A stretch of 14,787 bases of DNA from HGM04593 sp964423665 (GCA_964423665.1 CAYRFX010000057.1:1-14787), one strand, 5' to 3'; positions 7,163-14,598 are shown, numbered from the stretch's first letter. The notes: generated by a model not told the origin, from the letters alone. Translations and numbers: made by a program.

Positions 7163-7909
7163 ATGGTTGAAAAGTACAGTGCTGTAAAGCGAATACCGAG
7201 CTTTGATGTAGATTCTTCATCTACAATGAAAGCTACATCTTTCTTGAATTATGCGCAAGAGGCTGCGAATATTCATGCCGATTATTTGGGCGTGGGTTAC
7301 GATTCCATGCACGTTACACGCAAAGCATGGGTGCTTGCAAGAATGCAGGTTCTGTTCCATCGTTTGCCCAAATGGAGAGAGAATGTGAATATGCAATCAT
7401 GGCACAAAGGAGCTGTGGGCTTTCAATATTTGCGTGATTTTGAAATGTTCGATAAAGAGGGTAACGAGAAACTTATCTCGGCAACCACATCGTGGCTTGT
7501 AATAGATATCGATACCCGCCGATTGGCAAAATATTCCGAGCTTGCCGAGGACGAGGGCAGGTGTATTGCCGATAATGCCATAGCCGAGCCTGCTCCCAAG
7601 ATTACAATGCCTCGCGGTGTTGAAGCCCTGCATGTGATGAGCCACGAGGTCAATTATTCCGACCTCGATATGATTGGTCATGTAAATAATGTGAAATATA
7701 CCGAGTGGGCGATGAATGCTGTTGAGCTCGATATTACCACCTCGCGTCCTTTGAAAGAGCTTGTCATAAACTTTAACAATGAGGTGAAGGCGGGTGATAC
7801 GGTGGAAATATATCGCCACAGCGAAACTGCCGAAGACGGCTCGCTTGTATATTACATTGAGGGCAAGGTTGCCGATAAATCTTCTTTTGTGGAGAAATTG
7901 GTGTTCTAA
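7163..7909 (+). CDS. Acyl-ACP thioesterase
   Basis: The enzyme releases free fatty acid from acyl-ACP and has 248 residues in two hotdog domains, as in bacterial relatives of plant FatA/FatB. I take ATG 7163-7165; a TTG at 7157 is in frame but gives only MI ahead of the usual MVEKY start. Domain 1 covers about 1-135 (SSSTMKATSFLNYAQEAA, WLVIDIDTRRLAKYSE). Domain 2 carries SDLDMIGHVNNVKYTEW (166-182), matching the plant motif with D169, H173 and N175/N176, and E207 in NFNNEVKAGD. The asparagine between D and H in plants is I171 here, and the plant cysteine next to the glutamate is valine. It is likely co-transcribed with the LysR gene. Confidence 0.9.
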   Translation: MVEKYSAVKRIPSFDVDSSSTMKATSFLNYAQEAANIHADYLGVGYDSMHVTRKAWVLARMQVLFHRLPKWRENVNMQSWHKGAVGFQYLRDFEMFDKEGNEKLISATTSWLVIDIDTRRLAKYSELAEDEGRCIADNAIAEPAPKITMPRGVEALHVMSHEVNYSDLDMIGHVNNVKYTEWAMNAVELDITTSRPLKELVINFNNEVKAGDTVEIYRHSETAEDGSLVYYIEGKVADKSSFVEKLVF

Positions 7910-7917
7910 GCCTCTAT

Positions 7918-7959
7918 AATAAAAAATATTCCGTCAGCGCTGACGGAATATTTTTTATT
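7918..7959. terminator. Perfect 42-bp palindrome, bidirectional terminator
   Basis: Arms 7918-7938 and 7939-7959 are exact reverse complements with no spacer; the centre is CCGTCAGC|GCTGACGG. The outer parts are A-rich on the left and T-rich on the right, so each strand yields a GC-rich stem followed by U residues. It sits between convergent genes: the thioesterase stop is at 7907-7909 and the DUF1573 stop codon (7955-7957) lies inside the right arm. Confidence 0.9.
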
Positions 7960-8380
7960 CTTCTATCTCGATGTTTGGAATCTCTTCTACCTTAGCCGGC
8001 AGCATCTTTCCTTTTATGCGTAGCTTTATCATCTCCTCTGCCGTGTTGCAATGCACTGTTGCACTCTTGCGCACATATCCCGGTGATTTGTTGGTGCCAT
8101 TGTATGTTATGAAAATGGTATCACTCTTTCCCGGTTCAAGCGGTGTGGTGGGGAAGCGTTTCTCGGTGCAACCGCAGCTTGTGATAACGCGGTGAATGTA
8201 GAGCGGTGCATCACCGGTGTTCTTGTATATAAATGCGCATTCCACAACGGCGGAGTCGGCAGGGAAGGTGCCCATGTCTATTGTGGTGGTTTCAAATTCG
8301 ATTTTTGTTATTGTATTTATTTGTTGCGCAGTGGCTGTTGTGCACAGCAGTGCTACTGCTATAAAAAGAATGTTTTTCAT
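7955..8380 (-). CDS. Secreted DUF1573 domain protein
   Basis: The protein has 141 residues with an N-terminal signal peptide (MKNILFIAVALLCTTATAQQ). No lipobox is present. The mature part is a single immunoglobulin-like DUF1573 domain, shown by FETTTIDMGTFPADSAVVECAF, then FIYKNTGDAPLYIHRVITSCGCT and the LEPGKSDTIFITYN strand. DUF1573 proteins are abundant and mostly uncharacterised in Bacteroidota and are thought to fold like ASH/HYDIN-type beta sandwiches; the CGC pair may be redox or structural. It has its own -7 box after relA and a terminator that overlaps its stop codon, so it is likely monocistronic. Function unknown. Confidence 0.9.
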   Translation of the reverse strand: MKNILFIAVALLCTTATAQQINTITKIEFETTTIDMGTFPADSAVVECAFIYKNTGDAPLYIHRVITSCGCTEKRFPTTPLEPGKSDTIFITYNGTNKSPGYVRKSATVHCNTAEEMIKLRIKGKMLPAKVEEIPNIEIEE

Positions 8381-8403
8381 GACTTTTTCTTAATTGTGTT
8401 GTG

Positions 8404-8411
8404 CAAAGTTA
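8404..8411 (-). promoter_or_regulatory. -7 box of the DUF1573 gene
   Basis: The minus strand reads TAACTTTG followed by CA, a perfect TAnnTTTG match, 23 bp upstream of the ATG. No TTTG is visible at -33. It lies in the 68-bp gap after relA, suggesting separate initiation for DUF1573. Confidence 0.55.
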
Positions 8412-8448
8412 TCCTATTTTTTTCATTTGCCTCTTTTTTATACTTTTT

Positions 8449-10659
8449 TTAACCTCTTTTTACCTGTTTTACCCCTTTTACTCCTTCTATCTTTTCGGTG
8501 AGCCTGCGCAGTTTTGCATTATCGTCTATCAGCAACGAGATGGTTCCTGAAAACAGAGTGTCGTGCGACTCAATATTTATTCCGCGCATAATAACCCCCT
8601 TCTCTTGTGAAATTATTGAGGTAATGTTGTTCACTATGCCTATGTCGTCGTGCCCCACTATGCGCAGTGTAACGGGGTAGAGTGCGTTGTTCTTGTCTAT
8701 CTCGCTCCATCGTGCATCTATTATGCGGTAGGGGTAACGCTCATGCAACTGCTTGGCATTGGTGCAGTCTTTGCGGTGAATGGATATTCCGTCGTGTATG
8801 GTTACAAAACCGAAAATCTCGTCTCCGAATATGGGGTTGCAGCATTTTGCGAGTTTGTAATCCACCCCTTTAAGGTTGCGCTCAATCACAAGCACATCGC
8901 CATTTGTTGTGGTGTCGATTTCTCCCGAGAAAACATATCCCCCCGCGCTGTGGCTCACTTCGTTGCCATCGTTCTGCGGGGTGGCAAGCTCTTGATATTT
9001 TTTGAACACATCGCCCACGTCAATGCCGCCTTCGGCAATGCATTGGTAGAAATCGGTGAGGCGTTTGTATCCCATTTTGCGTATGAGGTGGTCCATCATT
9101 GCCTCGTCATACTCAATCTTGTGGTTTTTGAATTTGCGAATGAGCATTTCGCGGGCAATGTCGGCTTGGCGTGCTGTTATGTCTTTCAGCGCTTGGCGTA
9201 TCTTGGCTCTTGCACGCCCGGTTTTTGCTATTGAGAGCCATGCCTGTTTGGGTGTCTGGCTGTTTGAGGTTATAATTTCCACCTGGTCGCCATTGCTGAG
9301 TGCATGGCGCATGGGCACATTGCGCCCGTTTACAAGAGCGCCGGTGCATTTGCAGCCGAGCCCGGTGTGTATGCTGAAGGCAAAATCCAAGATGGTGGCT
9401 CCCTTGGGCAGGCGGAAAAGGTCGCCCTTTGGGGTGAAGATGAAGATTTCGTCTTTGTATAGTTCCATCTTGAACTTATTGTCGTTCACCTCCTCCTCGC
9501 TGAGGTTCTCGAGTGTGTCGCGTATGGAGGCAAGCAGGTTGTCGAGCCCCTTTTCGCTTTTTATTCCTTTGTATCGCCAGTGGGCTGCGAGTCCGTGCTC
9601 GGCAATGGCGTCCATGCGCTCGGTGCGTATCTGTACCTCCACCCATCGCCCCTCGGGGCCCATTACGGTTGTGTGCAACGATTCATATCCGTTGCTTTTG
9701 GGCACGGAGAGCCAGTCGCGCAAGCGGTGGGGGTTTGGGGTGTACATATCGGCGATGATAGAATATACCTGCCAGCACTCGCTCTTTTCGTTTTGCGGCT
9801 CGCTGTCAATTATTATGCGTATGGCAAAAAGGTCGTATATCTGCTCAAAGGGGCGTTGCTGGCGTTTCATCTTCTGCCATATTGAGTTGATGGATTTTGT
9901 ACGTCCTTTTATGCGGTATTTGAGATGGGGCAGTGCGCGCAGCTTGCTGTCTATGGGTTTAATAAAGGCTGCAATATAATCCTCGCGTGATGCCGCCGTC
10001 TCTTCAAGCTTTTTGCTTAGTTCGGCATAAATATCACTCTCGGTATAACGCAGAGCAAGGTCTTCCATCTCCGATTTCAGTTTATAGAAACCAAGTTTGT
10101 GCGCAAGCGGAATGTATAGTTTGGAGGCTTCGCCGGCAATCTGCTTGCGTGCCTCAATGTTGTCACTTGTGCGCAGGCGGCGCAGCAGAACCAAACGGCT
10201 GGCTATCATTATGAGTATGATGCGCATGTCGTTGGTGAACGATAAGAGAAGATTGCGGAAGTTTTCCGTTTCAATCGTGGGGCTCTTTGCGTAAAGGGAG
10301 TTTATCTGTGTGAGGTTGGTGAGAATCTTTGTAACGCCCTCGCCATATTGTTCGTTTATCTTTTCGATAGATGTTATGCCGAGCTGTACGCAACGGTTGA
10401 GCATTATGCTTATGATTATCTCGCGATGATGCCCAATCTCCTGCCCCACAAGCGCAGCTGTCTGCATATCGACAACGACGGGGTGAAAGCCAAAGCCGTC
10501 GCGCACCAACTTGCCCTCGGCTATAGCTTTTTCTATCTGATTCTTGATGAATCTGTAATCTGTGGAGAGGAGTTTCCCTTCGATGCTTTTTCTTAGTACC
10601 GCATTCAGCTCAAATATCTCTCTCCTCTCCGTCTCAGTAAATTTGTCGGTCCTCTCCAT
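8449..10659 (-). CDS. relA: RelA-type (p)ppGpp synthetase with dead hydrolase domain
   Basis: This long RelA/SpoT homologue makes the stringent-response alarmone from ATP and GTP/GDP, normally on stalled ribosomes. I start it at ATG 10657-10659 (736 residues); a TTG seven codons upstream is open but unconvincing. Domain order: HD-like fold (about 45-180), synthetase (about 245-365), TGS (405-465), zinc-finger-like CC...H...C (C606, C607, H628, C632) and ACT (660-736). Hydrolase residues are lost: the HDxxED position reads NRCVQL (88-93) and the RLHN position reads RLVL (155-158). The synthetase keeps D276 of YDLFAIR, Y325 of NGYESLH and E341 of EVQIRT, so it should be active. The [R/E]xDD segment before YDL reads PFEQ. 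The gene is divergent from DUF4301. Confidence 0.95.
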   Translation of the reverse strand: MERTDKFTETERREIFELNAVLRKSIEGKLLSTDYRFIKNQIEKAIAEGKLVRDGFGFHPVVVDMQTAALVGQEIGHHREIIISIMLNRCVQLGITSIEKINEQYGEGVTKILTNLTQINSLYAKSPTIETENFRNLLLSFTNDMRIILIMIASRLVLLRRLRTSDNIEARKQIAGEASKLYIPLAHKLGFYKLKSEMEDLALRYTESDIYAELSKKLEETAASREDYIAAFIKPIDSKLRALPHLKYRIKGRTKSINSIWQKMKRQQRPFEQIYDLFAIRIIIDSEPQNEKSECWQVYSIIADMYTPNPHRLRDWLSVPKSNGYESLHTTVMGPEGRWVEVQIRTERMDAIAEHGLAAHWRYKGIKSEKGLDNLLASIRDTLENLSEEEVNDNKFKMELYKDEIFIFTPKGDLFRLPKGATILDFAFSIHTGLGCKCTGALVNGRNVPMRHALSNGDQVEIITSNSQTPKQAWLSIAKTGRARAKIRQALKDITARQADIAREMLIRKFKNHKIEYDEAMMDHLIRKMGYKRLTDFYQCIAEGGIDVGDVFKKYQELATPQNDGNEVSHSAGGYVFSGEIDTTTNGDVLVIERNLKGVDYKLAKCCNPIFGDEIFGFVTIHDGISIHRKDCTNAKQLHERYPYRIIDARWSEIDKNNALYPVTLRIVGHDDIGIVNNITSIISQEKGVIMRGINIESHDTLFSGTISLLIDDNAKLRRLTEKIEGVKGVKQVKRG

Positions 10660-10718
10660 AATTCTCTTTTTTATTTGCAAAGGAGGGCTGATGCCCCCGC
10701 ATGCTATGTTTCTTGATG

Positions 10719-10726
10719 CGAAGATA
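10719..10726 (-). promoter_or_regulatory. -7 box of the relA promoter
   Basis: The minus strand reads TATCTTCG followed by CAT, one mismatch to TAnnTTTG. The ATG is 59 bp downstream. The leader can form a 6-bp GC-rich hairpin (10683-10698, loop ATCA on the minus strand), possibly affecting translation; it has no U-tract. Confidence 0.5.
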
Positions 10727-10787
10727 ACTTTTTCAAATTAAAAATAAGCATTTTTCTTATAATAATAGGATTTTATTGAAAAATTAG

Positions 10788-10795
10788 TATCTTCG
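10788..10795 (+). promoter_or_regulatory. -7 box of the DUF4301 promoter
   Basis: TATCTTCG followed by CAT, identical over 11 bases to the relA and LysR promoters. The ATG at 10852 leaves a leader of about 50 nt. It and the relA box point away from each other with 61 bp between. Confidence 0.5.
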
Positions 10796-10851
10796 CATTT
10801 GGGTGTTTCCCCGCAACAGTTGCAGAGTTATACTACTTAATATATACCATT

Positions 10852-12366
10852 ATGATAAGTAAAGCAGACCAAGTGCTTTTGAGCAAAAAAGGAATTTCGG
10901 CAGAGCAGGTTGCCGAGCAGTTGCAAACATTCAAAACAGGTTTCCCCTTTCTTCCCATCGAAGCAGCGGCAACCATAGGCAAAGGTGTTGTCTCTCCTTC
11001 GCAAGAGGAAATAGATGCAGCCCTTGCCGCTTGGGATAGTTATTGCGCATCGGGCAAGGCTATTTTGAAATTTGTGCCGGCATCGGGTGCTGCCAGCCGC
11101 ATGTTCAAAGACCTCTTCTCCTTTTTGAGTGCCGAGTATGATGTGCCCACAACCGATTTTGAAAAGAATTTCTTTGCCAATATCGAGAAATTTGCTTTTT
11201 ATGGCGACCTCGACAATGTTTGTACCAAGAACAATGGTGCAAGCATAAAAGAACTTATTGCTGCGGGCAAGTATAAAGAAGTGGTTTTCAATCTGCTCGA
11301 TTTTACAGGAATGAACTATGGTTCTCTCCCCAAAGGATTGTTGAAATTCCACACCTACGATGCAGCTGCACGCACCGCAGCAGAGGAGCATTTTGTTGAG
11401 GGTGCCCTCTATGCTGCAACCGATGGCAAGGTGCAACTGCATTTTACCGTTTCGCCCAACCACAAGGCTCTTTTCCAGGAACTTGTTGCCGAGCGCAAAG
11501 CATATTATGAGGAGCGCTTTGGCGTTACATATGAGATTTGTTTCTCGGAACAGAAACAGAGCACCGATACTATCGCTGCCGATGCCGATAATCAGCCTTT
11601 CCGCGAAAATGGCGCGTTGGTGTTCCGTCCCGGCGGGCATGGTGCACTCATAGAGAATCTCAATGACATTGAAGCCGATGTTATCTTCATCAAAAATATT
11701 GATAATGTTGTTCCCGACCGCTTGAAACCCGATACCGTAACATACAAGAAACTGCTTGCCGGTATATTGGTGCAGAAGCAACTGCAGGCATTTGAGTATC
11801 TCCGTCTTATTGATAGTGGCAGCTATACCCATGAGCAGGTAATGGAGATTGTGCATTTCTTGCAACAGGATTTAATGTGTCGCAATATGGAGATAAAGGA
11901 TATGGAGGATTGCGACCTTGTTCTCTATTTGCGCAAGAAACTCAATCGCCCCATGCGTGTGTGCGGTATGGTGAAGAATGTGGGCGAACCGGGTGGTGGT
12001 CCGTTCCTTGCGTATAACCAAGATGGCACCGTCTCTTTGCAGATTCTCGAAAGCTCGCAGATTGATATGAACAATCCCGCATCGAAGGAGATGTTCGAGA
12101 ATGGAACACACTTCAACCCTGTTGATCTTGTGTGCGCGGTGAAGAATTATAAAGGCGAGAAATTCAACCTTCCCGAATATGTTGATAAGAATACCGGTTT
12201 CATATCACATAAATCAAAAAATGGTCGCGAACTTAAAGCTATGGAACTCCCCGGCTTGTGGAATGGTGCAATGAGCGACTGGAACACAATCTTTGTAGAG
12301 GTTCCTCTTGTAACATTCAACCCCGTGAAAACCGTGAACGACCTGTTGCGTGATGTGCATCAGTAA
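10852..12366 (+). CDS. DUF4301 family protein, resembles UDP-sugar pyrophosphorylases
   Basis: The protein has 504 residues, no signal peptide and no membrane segments, so it is cytoplasmic. I recognise it as DUF4301, a Bacteroidota family without assigned function. Its motifs match, in order, those of UDPGP-type nucleotidyltransferases: VPASGAASRM (75-84) like the GGxGTRM nucleotide loop; SLPKGLLKFH (158-167) like PKxLLP; FSEQ (231-234) like FxQ; FRPGGHGALIENL (258-270) like P-GHG-----L; VIFIKNIDNV (277-286) like xxNxDN; EPGGGPFL followed by DGTVSLQILESSQI (379-404) like GG...DG...EYSEI; and THFNPVDLV (419-427) like the FNTNNLW segment. From this I infer a nucleotide-sugar pyrophosphorylase-like fold, with unknown sugar. 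It has its own promoter and no operon partner. Confidence 0.85.
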   Translation: MISKADQVLLSKKGISAEQVAEQLQTFKTGFPFLPIEAAATIGKGVVSPSQEEIDAALAAWDSYCASGKAILKFVPASGAASRMFKDLFSFLSAEYDVPTTDFEKNFFANIEKFAFYGDLDNVCTKNNGASIKELIAAGKYKEVVFNLLDFTGMNYGSLPKGLLKFHTYDAAARTAAEEHFVEGALYAATDGKVQLHFTVSPNHKALFQELVAERKAYYEERFGVTYEICFSEQKQSTDTIAADADNQPFRENGALVFRPGGHGALIENLNDIEADVIFIKNIDNVVPDRLKPDTVTYKKLLAGILVQKQLQAFEYLRLIDSGSYTHEQVMEIVHFLQQDLMCRNMEIKDMEDCDLVLYLRKKLNRPMRVCGMVKNVGEPGGGPFLAYNQDGTVSLQILESSQIDMNNPASKEMFENGTHFNPVDLVCAVKNYKGEKFNLPEYVDKNTGFISHKSKNGRELKAMELPGLWNGAMSDWNTIFVEVPLVTFNPVKTVNDLLRDVHQ

Positions 12367-12501
12367 TATTTGTTCCAAAATACAAGAAAATGGAAAATTT
12401 TGGTGAAGAATAAGACACTATTTCCGGTTATTAAGATACTATTTTTGCATCAGAAAGCCTATTAGGTTTTTTATTAAGGTTTTTCATATTCTTATGTGGT
12501 A

Positions 12502-12533
12502 GAGAGCAACTGAAACTAACTTCAGTTGCTCTC
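12502..12533 (+). terminator. Perfect 13-bp hairpin, possible terminator or leader structure
   Basis: GAGAGCAACTGAA (12502-12514) pairs exactly with 12521-12533 around a 6-nt loop ACTAAC. It would end the DUF4301 transcript, but neither side has a T-run, so it may instead be the 3' end of a short RNA or part of the AraC leader. Confidence 0.5.
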
Positions 12534-12556
12534 GTGGTATCGGTGAGTCGGCAAAA

Positions 12557-12620
12557 ATACACCCGAATCGTGGGTATATGTTTATATGGCGGTATATTTT
12601 TCCATTTTCGTGGGCATATG
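12557..12620. promoter_or_regulatory. Operator-like repeats upstream of the AraC gene
   Basis: TCGTGGGTATATG (12568-12580) recurs as TCGTGGGCATATG (12608-12620), 12 of 13 identical and exactly 40 bp apart, close to four helical turns. The first copy also lies in an imperfect palindrome (12557-12577) where ATACACCCGA faces TCGTGGGTAT. Paired direct repeats on one DNA face are typical of AraC-family operators. Autoregulation is inferred. Confidence 0.5.
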
Positions 12621-12670
12621 CTGCAAATGGGAAATAAAATGATTAATTTTGTTTCAAAATCTAATTATTT

Positions 12671-13531
12671 ATGATAGCAACCACAGATTACGACAGCCAA
12701 CACGTCTTTTTAATTGATACAAACGCTGCATTGCGTATAAATCATGGTACACCGGTGCGCTGCAACCACTCCATAGTGATATATGTGCAGCAGGGTACAA
12801 TGAGTATTGAAATAAATTATACGACCTATAATGTAACTGCAAATACCATAATAGTGCTCTCTCCTCTCGATATTATAACAGTTAAAGAGGTGAGCGATGA
12901 TTACAAAGATTTGAAATTGGTTACTCCCCCTTCTCTGTTAAACGAGAGAATAGTCTCATTGGATATTGATTTTTATGAGAAACTTAAGGCGCAGCCTGTA
13001 ACAGCCTTCTCGGGCAATGAATTCGAGATTATTAGCAGGGTCTTTGGTACATTGTCGCTTATTCGCGACACCTTTGAGTATGAGTGTTTTGAGCAGTCGG
13101 CGTTAAACAGCATTGCCATACTGTTCCAGCTCTATCGTCATTACTTCAAAAACAATTCAAATAACGTGCGCAAGCTCTATGAGTCGCGCAAAAAAACATT
13201 GTTCAGGAAGTTTGTGAAGGAGATAATAGCCTCTTATAATAAGTCGCGCGAGGTTCTCTATTATGCCAACGAGCTTGGCGTCAGTGCGGGCTATCTTAAC
13301 GAGGTGTGCAACGAGGTTTCCAATTATTCGGCAAAAGATATTATTGACCAAGCCGTGTCGTCGCGTCTCAAAAGCGAACTTGCATATACCGATAAATCTA
13401 TACAAGAGCTCGCCGATGAATACAATTTCCCCAGTCAATCATATTTCAGCCGTTATTATAAGAGAATGACAGGTCTTTCACCTTCTGAATTTAGGAAAAG
13501 CAGAATGGAAGACAAGCAGAAGGCAGGTTGA
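12671..13531 (+). CDS. AraC-family transcriptional regulator
   Basis: The protein has 286 residues: an N-terminal cupin-like sensor domain (about 1-130; HSIVIYVQQGTMSIEIN and TIIVLSPLDII fit its beta strands), a linker, and a C-terminal double helix-turn-helix (about 175-280). The second HTH is clear: SIQELADEYNFPSQSYFSRYYKRMTG followed by LSPSEFR. The effector is unknown. It stands alone on the plus strand and its stop is 5 bp from the convergent carbonic anhydrase stop, with no terminator between, so overlapping antisense transcripts are possible. The repeat pair upstream is a plausible autoregulatory site. Confidence 0.93.
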   Translation: MIATTDYDSQHVFLIDTNAALRINHGTPVRCNHSIVIYVQQGTMSIEINYTTYNVTANTIIVLSPLDIITVKEVSDDYKDLKLVTPPSLLNERIVSLDIDFYEKLKAQPVTAFSGNEFEIISRVFGTLSLIRDTFEYECFEQSALNSIAILFQLYRHYFKNNSNNVRKLYESRKKTLFRKFVKEIIASYNKSREVLYYANELGVSAGYLNEVCNEVSNYSAKDIIDQAVSSRLKSELAYTDKSIQELADEYNFPSQSYFSRYYKRMTGLSPSEFRKSRMEDKQKAG

Positions 13532-13536
13532 TTTTC

Positions 13537-14058
13537 TTACTCAGCCTCTTTATACCACGACGCGTACATAATGTAGTCGCGAGCAATGCGTTCCACAATA
13601 TCCTTTTGCTGTTCGCGGCTCACCTCTTTTATCTTTTTTGCGGGCACACCTGCATAAATCCAGCCACCCTCGACCCTCATGCCCGATGTTACAAGCGCGT
13701 TGGCTGCCACAATGGCACCACTCTCCACAACAGCATTGTCGAGCACTGTGGCTCCCATGCCAATGAGGCAGTTGTCCTCTATTGTCGCGCCATGAATGGT
13801 AGCATTGTGTCCGATGGACACATTGTTACCTATCACGCTTTTTGAACGCTGGTAGAGGGTGTGTACCACGGCGCCGTCCTGTATATTCACATTGTTCCCG
13901 ATGGTTATTGTATTTACATCGCCACGCAATACAGTGCCGAACCAGATGGAGCAGTTATCACCCATGGTTACATCGCCTATCACAGCCGCAGTCTCTGCAA
14001 GATAGCAGTTTTCTCCGATTTTGGGCGTGAACCCTCTTACCTCTTTTATTATTGCCAT
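13537..14058 (-). CDS. Gamma-class carbonic anhydrase family protein
   Basis: The protein is a 173-residue left-handed beta-helix of hexapeptide repeats (IGDVTM, IGNNV, and similar) with a C-terminal helix (about 145-173). The zinc ligands of the family are all present: H66 in DGAVVHT, H84 in SIGHN and H89 in TIHG. R45 and D47 in LRGDVN and Q60/D61 also match. The glutamates of the archaeal Cam proton-shuttle loop are not present, as in the YrdA/PaaY/CamH group, so carbonic anhydrase activity is likely but not certain; hexapeptide proteins of this group are often mislabelled as acetyltransferases. It starts 6 bp after the GNAT stop and is the second gene of that operon. Confidence 0.92.
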   Translation of the reverse strand: MAIIKEVRGFTPKIGENCYLAETAAVIGDVTMGDNCSIWFGTVLRGDVNTITIGNNVNIQDGAVVHTLYQRSKSVIGNNVSIGHNATIHGATIEDNCLIGMGATVLDNAVVESGAIVAANALVTSGMRVEGGWIYAGVPAKKIKEVSREQQKDIVERIARDYIMYASWYKEAE

Positions 14059-14064
14059 ACTATT

Positions 14065-14598
14065 TTATTCTTTGTAATTGTAAACCTGTTTGTAAATAAG
14101 CTCTTTTGCCCCTGTAAAATGCTCTTTGTCGGCGGGGTAACCGTGGAACATCAGTCGCATGGGCAGTTTGCCGTCGCCGGCTCTGTAGGGTGGTTGCTCA
14201 TATGGTAGCGGGCACGCATTAAACCCTGCACGGCGGTAGAAATTTATGCGGCGGATAGTGAGCTCGTCCACGGGTTCTTCCACCTCCAATACAATTTTTT
14301 CGGTGATTCCTTTTAGTTGCTCTAAAATCTCTCGCCCCATTCCACACCCCCGCACCGATGGTAGCGTGGCAAGATGCTCCACATAGCAAAATTCTCCAAG
14401 TTCCCAGTAGCTGATGAAACCTATCGGCTCTTTGCCACGGCAGGCAAGCATCAGGTGAAACTCCCTCTTTGTGGCAACGTTGTTGCGCTGTTCGTGCAGG
14501 TCGCGATACTCCTTGCGAGGAAAGGTTGCAATGAGCAACTCCTCGATAAAACGGTATTCACAGCTTGTGAAATCAGTTATCCTTGTCAGTATTATCAT
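14065..14598 (-). CDS. GNAT-family N-acetyltransferase
   Basis: The protein has 177 residues with the GNAT fold: strands around LMLACRGKEPIGFISYWE (49-66), then motif A VEHLATLPSVRGCGMGREIL (73-92) with the acetyl-CoA pyrophosphate loop RGCGMG (83-88), and INFYRRAGF (motif B, near 116-125). The substrate is unknown; the C-terminal LPYEQPPYR...LPMRLMFHG pattern is common in small-molecule GNATs of Bacteroidota. It is the first gene of the operon with the gamma-carbonic anhydrase. Its -7 box sits almost on the ATG, suggesting a very short or absent leader. Confidence 0.92.
   Translation of the reverse strand: MIILTRITDFTSCEYRFIEELLIATFPRKEYRDLHEQRNNVATKREFHLMLACRGKEPIGFISYWELGEFCYVEHLATLPSVRGCGMGREILEQLKGITEKIVLEVEEPVDELTIRRINFYRRAGFNACPLPYEQPPYRAGDGKLPMRLMFHGYPADKEHFTGAKELIYKQVYNYKE

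Larger units (their letters stand above)
12367..12670. other. 304-bp intergenic region between DUF4301 and AraC genes
   Basis: No convincing open frame is present. It holds a candidate -7 box TATTTTTG (12440-12447), a weak GCC/GGC hairpin with a T-run just after (about 12457-12475), a perfect 13-bp hairpin (12502-12533), an imperfect palindrome (12557-12577), two direct repeats (12568-12580 and 12608-12620) and a second -7 match TAATTTTG (12644-12651) just before the AraC ATG. The length and density of sites suggest regulation of the AraC gene. Confidence 0.6.

Noticed and set aside
9056..9979. 307-codon frame antisense to relA
   Set aside because: The sense frame encodes conserved RelA domains throughout; the antisense product is serine/arginine rich without motifs.
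10837..11865. Long 342-codon frame antisense to DUF4301
   Set aside because: It is a shadow of DUF4301: low-complexity cysteine-rich translation, no family resemblance, and the sense frame has strong motifs.
13532..13536. Terminator between AraC and carbonic anhydrase genes
   Set aside because: Only 5 bp separate the stops and no inverted repeat is visible nearby.
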